6,851 nt of DNA from Paracoccaceae bacterium (GTDB lineage: Bacteria; Pseudomonadota; Alphaproteobacteria; Rhodobacterales; Rhodobacteraceae), in assembly GCA_007134805.1 (NCBI GenBank), contig SLKB01000360.1:1-6851 (forward strand), written 5' to 3'. The notes under the pieces were generated by a model. That model had not been told where the DNA came from and made no database searches. It saw only the letters and a list, made by a program, of their open reading frames with translations. The translations under genes were made by a program, and so were the position numbers. Of this stretch, positions 1 through 6,681 are shown one piece after another; within the stretch, counting starts at the first letter, position 1, and each line of letters begins with the position of its first letter.

Positions 1-5
1 CGCCC

Positions 6-1259
6 ATGCCTGCCCTTTGTCGTGACTGCCTGAGCCGATTCGATGCAGGGCGCCGGTGTCCGTCCTGCCACTCGCCACGTTGTGTGGCGGGGCCGGAGCT
101 GTTCGATCTGTCCATCGCGCATATTGATTGCGACGCCTTCTATGCGAGTGTCGAGAAGCGCGACAATCGCGCCTTGCGCGACAAACCCGTCATCGTGGGC
201 GGCAGCACGCGCGGGGTCGTGACGACGGCCTGCTATATTGCGCGCATCCATGGCGTGCGCTCGGCGATGCCGATGTTCAAGGCGCTCCAGCTCTGTCCCG
301 AGGCGGTCGTGGTCAAGCCGCGTTTTGATGCGTATGCCGCCGCCTCGCGCGAGATACGGGAAATGATGGATGAACTGACCCCGGCGATCGAGCCCCTGTC
401 GCTTGATGAGGCCTTCCTCGATCTGACCGGCACTTCCGCCTTGCATGGCGCACCGCCGGCGGTGCTGATGGCAGGGCTCGTCCGGCGGATGGAGCGCGCG
501 TTGCGGCTGTCTGCCTCTGTCGGGCTTTCCTACAACAAGTTCCTCGCCAAGATCGCCTCCGATCTCGACAAGCCGCGCGGCTTCGCCGTGATTGATCGTG
601 CGGGCGCGCCAGGCTTCCTGCGCGCCCAGCAAGTCGGCATCATCTGGGGCGTCGGCGCGGCCACGCGCGAGCAACTCGGGCGTGCAGGCATCGTCACGAT
701 CGCGGATCTTCTGCGGTGGGAGAAGACCGAGCTGATCGCGCGATTCGGGTCGATGGGGCAGCGGCTTTGGCATCTGGCGCGCGGGGAAGACCTGCGCCCG
801 GTGGCTGTCGACCGGCAGGTCAAGTCGATCTCGAAGGAAACCACCTTTGGCGAGGATCTGCACGATCCAGAGCTTCTCGACGGGCATCTGTGGCGGCTGG
901 CCGATCAGGTCTCGGCGCGCGCGAAGGCCAAGGCGCTTGCGGGGCGGGTCGTGACACTCAAGCTCAAGCGGGCCGACCATCGCATCCTGACCCGGCGGCG
1001 TTCCCTGTCGTCGGCGACAGTGCTTGCCGATGTCATCTATCGCGCGGCGCGCCCGATGCTCGACCAGATGCTTGCGGCCGCACCTTTTCGGCTGATCGGT
1101 GTCGGGATCTCGGATCTGGAAGCGGGCGAGGGGGCCGGTTTTGCGGCGGACCTGCTCGACCCTCACGCGGCGCGCCGGGCCGAGGCTGAGCGCGCGGTCG
1201 ACCGGCTGCGTGCGCGGTTCGGGGCCGATTCCGTTGTCAAGGGGCGCAGCCTGCGTTGA
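6..1259 (+). CDS. dinB: DNA polymerase IV (Y-family translesion polymerase) with N-terminal zinc-ribbon-like extension
   Basis: A 417-residue error-prone Y-family polymerase that extends primers past damaged template bases in the cytoplasm. The catalytic core starts near residue 37 with AHIDCDAFYASVE, which supplies metal-binding D41. Y46 sits at the steric-gate position that excludes ribonucleotides. The second acidic pair, D134 and E135, lies in LSLDEAFLDL. LSYNKFLAKIASDLDKPRGF (174-193) is the usual palm/thumb segment, a helix-hairpin-helix-like stretch with IWGVG (213-217) follows, and the little-finger domain runs from about 270 to 365. Residues 1-36 are an extra module with C5-x2-C8 and C18-x2-C21, absent from the E. 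coli protein but, from memory, common in alphaproteobacterial homologues. No clamp-binding tail like the E. coli QLVLGL end is visible; the protein ends KGRSLR. The start lies 6 nt inside the window edge, so the promoter and any earlier start are unseen. Family assignment is very secure. Confidence 0.96.
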   Translation: MPALCRDCLSRFDAGRRCPSCHSPRCVAGPELFDLSIAHIDCDAFYASVEKRDNRALRDKPVIVGGSTRGVVTTACYIARIHGVRSAMPMFKALQLCPEAVVVKPRFDAYAAASREIREMMDELTPAIEPLSLDEAFLDLTGTSALHGAPPAVLMAGLVRRMERALRLSASVGLSYNKFLAKIASDLDKPRGFAVIDRAGAPGFLRAQQVGIIWGVGAATREQLGRAGIVTIADLLRWEKTELIARFGSMGQRLWHLARGEDLRPVAVDRQVKSISKETTFGEDLHDPELLDGHLWRLADQVSARAKAKALAGRVVTLKLKRADHRILTRRRSLSSATVLADVIYRAARPMLDQMLAAAPFRLIGVGISDLEAGEGAGFAADLLDPHAARRAEAERAVDRLRARFGADSVVKGRSLR

Positions 1260-1291
1260 GCCTGGCGATAGGCGCGCCCTTGGGCCACGCA

Positions 1292-1319
1292 AAAGCCCCG
1301 CCGGAACGGGCGGGGCTTT
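1292..1319. terminator. Bidirectional intrinsic terminator between dinB and amtB
   Basis: An 11-bp perfect stem pairs AAAGCCCCGCC (1292-1302) with GGCGGGGCTTT (1309-1319) around a 6-nt loop. The A/T ends of the stem give a short U tract in either direction: TTT then CGATCTT on the + strand, TTTT on the - strand. It lies 32 nt after the dinB stop and 22 nt after the amtB stop in the 82-nt convergent gap, so it can serve both genes. Confidence 0.9.
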
Positions 1320-1341
1320 CGATCTTGTCAGAGGGCGACGG

Positions 1342-2697
1342 TCAGCTGTTGCCGAACTCCGGATAGGCTTCCATCCCCATCTCGGTCTTGTCGAGGCCGG
1401 TCACCTGGTCTTCGTCGCTGACACGCACTCCCATGACCGCTTTCAGGATCAGGAACACAACCAGCGAGGCTGCGAACATGAAGCCGCAGATGAGCGCCAT
1501 GCCGATGAACTGCGTCCCGAAGTTCGCATCGCTGTTGGTCAGCGGCACGGCCATCGTGCCCCAGAGGCCGGCAAAGCCATGGACCGGGATCGCACCCACC
1601 ACATCGTCGATCTTCAGCTTGTCGAGCAGCGGAACAGTCAGCACGACGATCACGCCGCCCACGGCACCGATCAGCGTTGCCGCACCCAGCGAGGGCGTCA
1701 GCGGCTCTGCCGTGATCGACACGAGGCCCGCCAATGCGCCGTTCAGCACCATGGTCAGGTCAGGCTTCTTGTAGAGGAGCGTGGACAGGATCAGCGCCGC
1801 GACCGCACCGCCCGAAGCCGCGGTGTTGGTGTTGGCGAAGATGCGGCTGACATCGGCAACATCGGAAATGGTGCCCATGGCCAGCTGCGAGCCGCCATTG
1901 AAGCCGAACCAGCCCAGCCAGAGGATGAACATGCCCAGTGTGGCCAGCGGCAGGTTCGAGCCCGGCATCACATTGACCTTGCCATCCTTGCCGTACTTCC
2001 CGTAGCGCGAGCCCACGATCAGCACCCCGGCCAGCGCCGCAAAACCACCGGCCCCGTGCACGATCGACGAGCCTGCGAAATCCGAGAAGCCCATCTCGTC
2101 GAGGAAGCCTTCACCCCAGCTCCAGGAAGCCTGGATCGGGTAGATCAGCCCGGTCAGGATGACCACGAAGACCAGGAAGGGGAACAGCTTGATGCGCTCG
2201 GCCACGGCCCCCGACACGATCGAGGCGACTGCCGCACAGAACATCAGCTGGAAGATGAAGTCCGACCCGATGGACGCATATTCGATGTCATCGACATCCT
2301 CGAGCGCCACGCCGACCGGTTCCAGAACCGTGGGCGAGATGCCCCCGAGCCAGCCTTCGATGACCCAGTCTCCCAGCGGGTACATCAGGTTGAAGCCGAC
2401 CAGGAAGTACGCGATCCCGGCCAGCGAGAACAGCGCCACGTTCTTCGTCGCCTGCATGGTCGCGTTCTTCGAGCGCACAAGGCCCGTCTCCAGCATGCAG
2501 AACCCGGCTGCCATGAAGAACACAAGGAAGCCGCCGATCAGGAACAGCAGCGAGTTCATGATGAACACCATTTCGGTGTTCAGCGCCGCCACGGCTGCGA
2601 TGGCGTCGAGCACGCCCTCGTCTTCTTCCTGTGCAAGGGCGAGGCCCGGCAAGGTCGCCGCCATCGCGACAAGGGGGATAAACTTTCTCATTTGCAT
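1342..2697 (-). CDS. amtB: Ammonium transporter, Amt family
   Basis: Inner-membrane ammonium channel of 451 residues, working as a trimer in the family. The N-terminus is a signal peptide (hydrophobic FIPLVAMAATLPGLALA, likely cleavage A22|Q23), as in E. coli AmtB, followed by about eleven hydrophobic segments. Landmarks are the Amt signature SDFAGSSIVH (205-214), with D206 matching the conserved pore Asp and H214 the first of the twin pore histidines. VHGFAGLWGT carries the second, H373. The cytoplasmic tail ends near LDKTEMGMEAYPEF, the region that contacts GlnK. A GTG at 2703 and ATGs at 2697 and 2691 are in frame. I chose 2697 because AAGGA lies 9 nt before it, whereas the GTG would have only 3 nt and the last ATG 15 nt. 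It is the second gene of the glnK-amtB operon, 39 nt after glnK. Confidence 0.96.
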   Translation of the reverse strand: MQMRKFIPLVAMAATLPGLALAQEEDEGVLDAIAAVAALNTEMVFIMNSLLFLIGGFLVFFMAAGFCMLETGLVRSKNATMQATKNVALFSLAGIAYFLVGFNLMYPLGDWVIEGWLGGISPTVLEPVGVALEDVDDIEYASIGSDFIFQLMFCAAVASIVSGAVAERIKLFPFLVFVVILTGLIYPIQASWSWGEGFLDEMGFSDFAGSSIVHGAGGFAALAGVLIVGSRYGKYGKDGKVNVMPGSNLPLATLGMFILWLGWFGFNGGSQLAMGTISDVADVSRIFANTNTAASGGAVAALILSTLLYKKPDLTMVLNGALAGLVSITAEPLTPSLGAATLIGAVGGVIVVLTVPLLDKLKIDDVVGAIPVHGFAGLWGTMAVPLTNSDANFGTQFIGMALICGFMFAASLVVFLILKAVMGVRVSDEDQVTGLDKTEMGMEAYPEFGNS

Positions 2698-2706
2698 CTG
2701 CACTTG

Positions 2707-2711
2707 TCCTT
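2707..2711 (-). promoter_or_regulatory. Ribosome binding site deciding the amtB start
   Basis: On the - strand this reads AAGGA, 9 nt before the ATG at 2697. It favours that ATG over the GTG at 2703, which would have only a 3-nt spacer. Confidence 0.6.
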
Positions 2712-2736
2712 TTCGTAATGTCGCCACGCCTGAAAA

Positions 2737-3075
2737 TCAGAGCGCGTCATCCCCGGTTTCACCCGTGCGCACGCGCGTCGCGGCCACCAGATCGAGCACG
2801 AAAATCTTTCCGTCACCGATCTTGTCAGTGCGCGCTGTCTTCTGCAGCGTCTCGACGATCTGATCGGCCATCGCGTCCGAGACCGCGATCTCCAGCTTGA
2901 GCTTCGGCACGAAATTCACGGCGTATTCGGCGCCGCGATAGATCTCGGTATGGCCAGACTGGGCGCCGAAGCCCTTTATCTCGGTCACCATCATGCCGCG
3001 CACGCCGATAGCGGTCAGCGCTTCGCGGACCTCTTCGAGCTTGAACGGCTTTATGGCGGCAATAATGTATTTCAC
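2737..3075 (-). CDS. glnK: PII nitrogen regulatory protein GlnK
   Basis: A 112-residue PII signal protein, the standard family length. It forms a trimer that reads 2-oxoglutarate, ATP/ADP and glutamine (through uridylylation), and controls partners including AmtB. All hallmarks are in place. The N-terminus MKYIIAAIKPFK is typical. The T-loop (about 37-55) contains YRGAEY with Y51, the uridylylation site. K58 follows, and the B-loop RTDKIGDGKIF (82-92) holds G87, G89 and K90 for nucleotide phosphates. The C-terminal R101, R103 and G105 are the expected nucleotide contacts. The start codon is GTG at 3075, preceded by AAGGGGA with a 6-nt spacer. The name glnK rather than glnB rests on the immediately downstream amtB, since sequence alone separates the paralogues poorly. 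Expression is probably nitrogen-controlled, given the dyad about 150 nt upstream. Confidence 0.95.
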   Translation of the reverse strand: MKYIIAAIKPFKLEEVREALTAIGVRGMMVTEIKGFGAQSGHTEIYRGAEYAVNFVPKLKLEIAVSDAMADQIVETLQKTARTDKIGDGKIFVLDLVAATRVRTGETGDDAL

Positions 3076-3081
3076 CGGTTG

Positions 3082-3088
3082 TCCCCTT
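3082..3088 (-). promoter_or_regulatory. glnK ribosome binding site (GTG start)
   Basis: AAGGGGA on the - strand, 6 nt before the GTG at 3075. This strong site supports the non-ATG start, which is also where the PII family begins (MKYI). Confidence 0.7.
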
Positions 3089-3204
3089 TTTTCAGATACG
3101 GTTGGTCCTCGGATGACACGCGGACATCAAGTGGCGCGCAGGGCGCTTTCTCAATCCTTCGCAACTTTGGCTTGCGGGTCCGGGCGGCAAAATGAGAAAA
3201 TAAG

Positions 3205-3231
3205 TGCACAAAATTAAGTCACTGCACAAAA
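3205..3231. repeat. Direct repeat TGCACAAAA x2, 18-nt period
   Basis: TGCACAAAA occurs at 3205-3213 and again at 3223-3231. The second copy is the left arm of the 3222-3240 dyad. The first copy begins inside a small palindrome, GTGCAC (3204-3209). The pair looks like tandem protein-binding half-sites in an AT-rich island. Confidence 0.6.
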
Positions 3232-3240
3232 GATGTGCAG
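3222..3240. promoter_or_regulatory. Dyad resembling an NtrC operator upstream of glnK-amtB
   Basis: A perfect inverted repeat, CTGCAC - 7 nt - GTGCAG. The core GCAC-N7-GTGC has the half-sites and spacing of the enterobacterial NtrC (NtrC/GlnG) consensus TGCACC-N5-GGTGCA, though the inner C/G positions are not matched. It is centred about 156 nt upstream of the glnK start, a plausible enhancer distance. A second TGCACAAAA copy lies 18 nt away at 3205-3213. Assignment to NtrC is inference from motif and gene context. Confidence 0.5.
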
Positions 3241-3347
3241 ATTTGGCATCGCAAGGCGTGGCGAAGGGTCTACAACTTCATGCGAGAAGAGTGGAATCTT
3301 CTTGTCCGCAGTGCCACAAGGACGCAAACGCAGGTGCAAAGGGCGCC

Positions 3348-3373
3348 GTGACGGGGCAAGGTGACGGGGCAAG
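3348..3373 (+). repeat. Perfect tandem duplication of a 13-mer upstream of the peptidoglycan synthase
   Basis: GTGACGGGGCAAG occurs twice back to back (3348-3360 and 3361-3373). It ends 34 nt before the synthase ATG and 4 nt before a TATTAT hexamer. It could be a regulatory repeat or a simple slippage duplication; nothing in the sequence decides between them. Confidence 0.85.
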
Positions 3374-3377
3374 CTCG

Positions 3378-3383
3378 TATTAT
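3378..3383 (+). promoter_or_regulatory. Possible -10 element for the peptidoglycan synthase gene
   Basis: TATTAT sits 24 nt before the ATG at 3408 in a GC-rich surrounding and resembles a sigma-70 -10 hexamer. No recognisable -35 lies 16-18 nt upstream; that interval falls in the 13-mer repeat. If used, the leader would be very short. Weak call. Confidence 0.25.
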
Positions 3384-3407
3384 CTGTCGGGGAATTGAGA
3401 GCACGCG

Positions 3408-5588
3408 ATGCGCGGGTCGGGGAAGAACAAGAGCAGACTGGTCGCCGAAAAGCGGCCGACGCGGCGCGCGCAGGCATCCGCGCGCCCGGCGGCGAAACCC
3501 GCTGCGGCCAAGCCTGCGCGGGCGCGCCCGCGCGCGCGGCGCGGCAACATCCTTACCCGGGCGGTCACGGGGCTCGTGACCCTTGTCTGGCGCATTCTCT
3601 GGGGCGTGACCTGGCGGGTTGGTGCGACGCTGGTTCTGCTGCTCGGGCTGGCAACGGGGTATTTCTACACCACCCTGCCACCGCTCGACGAGTTGCTCGA
3701 TGCACGCGCGCGCGGCTCGGTCACGATGATGGATGCCGACGGGTCGGTCTTCGCCTGGCGCGGCGAGACGTTTGGCGGCGCGATCACCGCAGATACCGTG
3801 TCGCCCTATCTGAAGCATGCCATCGTCGCCACGGAAGATCGCCGCTTCTACAGCCATATCGGCCTCTCGCCGCGCGGGGTTGCAGGGGCGATCCGGTCGA
3901 ACCTTCAGGCCGGGCGCGGTGCGTTTTCCGGCGCGGGTGGCTCGACGATCACGCAGCAGGTGGCGAAACTCCTGTGCCTTGGGGTGCCCTATGATCCTGC
4001 CGAGTGGTCATCGGAAGCCGCCTATGAGGCCGATTGCCGCCGGGGTACAGTCTGGCGCAAGGTGCAGGAATTGCCCTATGCCTTCGCGCTCGAGGCGAAA
4101 TTCTCGAAAGACGAGATCCTCACCATCTACATGAACCGCGCCTTCCTTGGTGCCGGGGCGCGCGGCTTCGAGGCCGCCGCACAGCGCTATTTCGGCCGCT
4201 CCGCCAATGAGGTGGGCCCTTCCGAGGCGGCGATGCTGGCGGGCCTTCTGGTCGCGCCCTCCTTCTACGCGCCGACGCGCAGCCTTGCGCGCGCTCAGGC
4301 GCGGGGCAATGTCGTGCTCGGGCTGATGCATGAGCAGGGCTTCCTGACCGATTATCAGTTCTCCGAGGCGCAGGCCTACCCTGCGACACTGTCGCAGAGT
4401 GCCGAGTCGCCGCGCGGCGTGAGCTTTGCGGACTGGTTGATGCAGACCGGCCCGTCCTATCTGACGCGCGAAACGACCGAAGACGTGATCATGCGCACCA
4501 CCTTCGATCCGCGCATCCAGAGCGCCGCGGAAGAGGCGCTCGCAAATGTCTTCGAGACGCGCGTGCGCGAAGGCTCCGAGGCCGAGGCGGCGATCGTCGT
4601 GATGTCCGCCGACGGGGCCGTGCGCGCGATGGTGGGGGGGCGCAACCCCTCGGTCGGCGGGTTCAACCGCGCGACCCAGGCGCAGCGCCAGACCGGGTCG
4701 GCCTTCAAGCCGTTTCTCTATGCAGCGGCGCTGGAAAACGGGTTCGAGCCCTTCGACATCGTCGAGGATGCGCCGCTGACCATCAACGTGCCCGGCTCGG
4801 GCCCGTGGTCGCCGCGCAATTACGACAATCAGTTCCACGGCTTCGTGACCCTGACAGAGGCGCTGGCACGCTCGCTCAACACACCCGCGGTGCGTGTCTC
4901 CGAGGCGATGGGCCGGGTTCAGGTGCGCGATGTGGCCAATCGATTCGGGCTGCGCAGCGAGTTGGCCGAAGGACCGGCGCTGGCGCTCGGGGCGTCGGAA
5001 TCGAGTCTGCTGGACATGACCGCTGCCTATGCCGGCATCCTCAATGGTGGCAATGCCGTGCAGCCCTACGGGATCGAGCAGCTCACGCTGCTGGGCGATC
5101 TGACGCCGCTCTTTCGCAACGAGGGCGGTATCGGCGCGCAGGTGATTTCAGAAAGTTCGGCGCGGATGCTCACCTGGATGATGAGCCGCGTTGTCATCGA
5201 GGGAACTGGCACCCGCGCGCGCCTTGACGGCTGGGAGGTCGCGGCGAAGACCGGAACCACCCAGGCCGCCCGCGATGCCTGGTTCATCGGGTTCACAGCC
5301 GATTACGTGGTCGGGGTGTGGATGGGGTATGACGACAACCAGCCCTTGCGGGGTGTGACCGGAGGGGGGCTTCCGGCCGATATCTGGCGCGAGACCATGG
5401 TGCGTATCAATGAGGGGCGCAGCCCGCGCCGGCTGCCGATGATCGAGCCCGACCGCCCGATGCTCGAGGCGCCGCAGTATGACGCAGTTCCCGCGCCGGC
5501 AGCCCCCCAGAGCGCGCCGCCGCCCCCGATGGGTGGGCTCGACGACACGATCCGCGGCATCCTGGGCAGCATCTTCGGCGGGAACTGA
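3408..5588 (+). CDS. Bifunctional class A penicillin-binding protein (peptidoglycan glycosyltransferase/transpeptidase)
   Basis: A 726-residue inner-membrane enzyme that polymerises lipid II into glycan strands and cross-links the peptides in the periplasm. Residues 1-46 are a cytoplasmic Ala/Lys/Arg/Pro-rich basic tail, and one membrane anchor spans about 68-88. The GT51 domain follows, with ATEDRRFYSH (141-150, catalytic E144), GGSTITQQVAK (177-187) and the later segment FSKDEILTIYMNRAFLG. The transpeptidase domain has nucleophile S431 in SAFK, SLN at 489-491 and KTGTT at 614-618. Only about 80 residues separate the two domains, so the OB-type insert of E. coli PBP1A is missing, as is the extra C-terminal domain of PBP1C. 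I therefore give no mrcA or pbpC symbol. A segment at about 188-212 with C190 and C210 interrupts the GT51 core. The C-terminus is Pro/Ala-rich. The ATG has only a weak GAGAG (3397-3401) before it. Confidence 0.95.
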   Translation: MRGSGKNKSRLVAEKRPTRRAQASARPAAKPAAAKPARARPRARRGNILTRAVTGLVTLVWRILWGVTWRVGATLVLLLGLATGYFYTTLPPLDELLDARARGSVTMMDADGSVFAWRGETFGGAITADTVSPYLKHAIVATEDRRFYSHIGLSPRGVAGAIRSNLQAGRGAFSGAGGSTITQQVAKLLCLGVPYDPAEWSSEAAYEADCRRGTVWRKVQELPYAFALEAKFSKDEILTIYMNRAFLGAGARGFEAAAQRYFGRSANEVGPSEAAMLAGLLVAPSFYAPTRSLARAQARGNVVLGLMHEQGFLTDYQFSEAQAYPATLSQSAESPRGVSFADWLMQTGPSYLTRETTEDVIMRTTFDPRIQSAAEEALANVFETRVREGSEAEAAIVVMSADGAVRAMVGGRNPSVGGFNRATQAQRQTGSAFKPFLYAAALENGFEPFDIVEDAPLTINVPGSGPWSPRNYDNQFHGFVTLTEALARSLNTPAVRVSEAMGRVQVRDVANRFGLRSELAEGPALALGASESSLLDMTAAYAGILNGGNAVQPYGIEQLTLLGDLTPLFRNEGGIGAQVISESSARMLTWMMSRVVIEGTGTRARLDGWEVAAKTGTTQAARDAWFIGFTADYVVGVWMGYDDNQPLRGVTGGGLPADIWRETMVRINEGRSPRRLPMIEPDRPMLEAPQYDAVPAPAAPQSAPPPPMGGLDDTIRGILGSIFGGN

Positions 5589-5594
5589 TCCTCC

Positions 5595-5615
5595 ACGACC
5601 CAAGACCCACGACCC
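5595..5615. repeat. Triple tandem heptamer ACGACCC/AAGACCC/ACGACCC
   Basis: Three adjacent 7-nt units, ACGACCC, AAGACCC and ACGACCC, read on the - strand as GGGTCGT, GGGTCTT, GGGTCGT. They begin 6 nt after the synthase stop, in the 53-nt gap between two convergent genes, so they are outside coding sequence. The array is too short to be sure it is more than chance or slippage. Confidence 0.7.
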
Positions 5616-5641
5616 TCGGCGCGCGCCGCGCTCCTTGCGTC

Positions 5642-6658
5642 TCATCGCCCTCGCAAGGCGGGCTCGCGCCGGCCGGAGTTGCCTGTCGCGGGCGCAGGGC
5701 CAAGCACGATCACGACCCTGGGATCGAGCCGGCGCGCGAGCGGGCCGAGCAGCGCCCGGCAGGCCTGCCCTGACCGGCCGCGCGGGCGCACGATCCGGGC
5801 AAGCTGCGGTCCGATGATCCAATAGGCCCGAATCAGCACCCGCCCGAAAGCTGATCGTGACATGACAAGATCCCGATACCGACGCAGTGCCATCACATCG
5901 GGGTGCAACCTGTCACCATAGGCCGCAGTGGCGACGAAACATCCGCCTCCCGCAAGCGCAGCGTCCTGATCCTCGTCCTCTTCCTCGTTCTCTTCCGCGA
6001 AGGGGGGGTCGTCCTCGAGGGTTGTGCGTTGGGGGTCGGGATCGGTCTGCTCCGGGCTCTCCGAACCGGCCTGCGCCGCGGCCGGCTCAATGGCCTCACC
6101 CTGGTCGAGCCCGTCGATATCATCCGGGTCGAGCACGTCGATGACCTCACCGCCAAGCGACAGCGAGAGCACGCCGCTGACCGGGTCCTGAACAATGGTC
6201 TCGCCGGCGGTCGCGGCGAAATTCATCGTGAAGAACACGGTCGGGGTCGTCACGCCCGCGTCGTTGACCATGTCGCCCTCATGGACATGCACACCGATGT
6301 AATGGACATTGGGGTCCATCAGGTTCTGATAATGTCCGGGGCTGTTGACGAAGGCATTGTGCATCGTGACCAGATCAGCGTCCGAGAGCTTGCCGTAGCC
6401 CTGCAGAAAGCCCACGTTTTCCGACAGCCGCCATTGTCCGGACAGATCGAACTCTGCCCCTTCCACACGATCGCGCAACGAATTCCCGTCCGGCCCGTCA
6501 TGGGTCAACTTGTCGATCGCGTCCATATGCTCGGACTGAACCCGCGCCGAGGCATTGAGGTGAATCTCGACCTCGAGCGGATCAGTTCCCTCGGCAGCGC
6601 GCGCCTCGTTGATGAGTTCGGCCATCCTGAGCGCGTTCTCGTCGGCAATCTGCGGCAT
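5642..6658 (-). CDS. CAP/SCP-domain protein with acidic linker and C-terminal CFI-box-like tail
   Basis: A 338-residue protein in three parts. Residues 1-150 are a CAP (CRISP/antigen 5/PR-1, SCP-like) domain: LINEAR (15-20), SEHMDAIDKLTH with H53, SENVG with E80, and FVNSPGHYQNLMDPN with H109. The latter three match the conserved cavity residues of the family. Residues about 177-232 are a low-complexity linker dominated by Asp and Glu. From C240, CFVATAAYGD followed by LRRYRDLVM, FGRVLIRAYW and GPQLARIV matches what I recall of the CFI-box-CTERM domain, with another cysteine at 300. No N-terminal signal peptide or lipobox is visible, although CAP proteins are normally exported. The ATG at 6658 follows AGAGGG by 8 nt, and an in-frame TGA 27 nt upstream rules out a longer start. 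Biochemical function is unknown: CAP domains bind varied ligands and bacterial members are poorly defined. It converges on the peptidoglycan synthase. Confidence 0.88.
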   Translation of the reverse strand: MPQIADENALRMAELINEARAAEGTDPLEVEIHLNASARVQSEHMDAIDKLTHDGPDGNSLRDRVEGAEFDLSGQWRLSENVGFLQGYGKLSDADLVTMHNAFVNSPGHYQNLMDPNVHYIGVHVHEGDMVNDAGVTTPTVFFTMNFAATAGETIVQDPVSGVLSLSLGGEVIDVLDPDDIDGLDQGEAIEPAAAQAGSESPEQTDPDPQRTTLEDDPPFAEENEEEDEDQDAALAGGGCFVATAAYGDRLHPDVMALRRYRDLVMSRSAFGRVLIRAYWIIGPQLARIVRPRGRSGQACRALLGPLARRLDPRVVIVLGPAPATGNSGRREPALRGR

Positions 6659-6666
6659 CTTCTGTG

Positions 6667-6672
6667 CCCTCT
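6667..6672 (-). promoter_or_regulatory. Ribosome binding site of the CAP-domain gene
   Basis: AGAGGG on the - strand with an 8-nt spacer to the ATG at 6658. It supports this start and therefore the absence of a signal peptide. Confidence 0.65.
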
Positions 6673-6681
6673 TTTGTGTGC

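Larger units (their letters stand above)
3076..3407. other. Divergent intergenic region between glnK and the peptidoglycan synthase
   Basis: 332 nt with no convincing gene. The glnK-proximal half is GC-rich. The stretch at about 3188-3245 is clearly richer in A/T than the rest of the window and holds repeated TGCAC elements. The right third carries a tandem 13-bp duplication and a TATTAT hexamer before the synthase start. Promoters for both flanking genes must lie here, but I found no clear -35/-10 pair in either direction. The short open frames in the region lack family resemblance and good ribosome binding sites. Confidence 0.7.

Noticed and set aside
1099..2718. A 539-codon + strand open frame running from inside dinB across amtB
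   Set aside because: It overlaps the end of dinB out of frame and is then antisense to the well-identified amtB. Its composition (rich in His, Gln, Arg, Asp) is typical of a shadow of a high-GC coding sequence, and it shows no domain.
3145..3175. A possible sigma-54 -24/-12 element for glnK on the - strand (GG...GC in AAGGATTGAGAAAGCGCC)
   Set aside because: The spacing is 11 rather than 10 and neither TGGCAC nor TTGCA is matched beyond the GG and GC.
3204..3398. A 64-codon + strand frame in the divergent region, with a CPQC motif
   Set aside because: It begins at a non-ATG codon inside the operator-like repeats, has no ribosome binding site, and runs through the tandem 13-mer. A single CxxC is not enough to call a gene.
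3270..3857. A 195-codon - strand open frame opposite the start of the PBP gene
   Set aside because: Arg/Pro/Ala-rich shadow of the GC-rich PBP N-terminus with no recognisable motif.
5633..5658. Inverted repeat CCTTGCG/CGCAAGG as a terminator between the convergent genes
   Set aside because: The stem is 7 bp with a 12-nt loop, overlaps the CAP gene stop codon and has no U tract in either direction.
5642..6658. RTX-type calcium-binding repeats in the CAP protein, which would indicate type I export
   Set aside because: The Asp-rich stretch is low-complexity acidic sequence; no GGxGxDxxx nonapeptide repeats are present.
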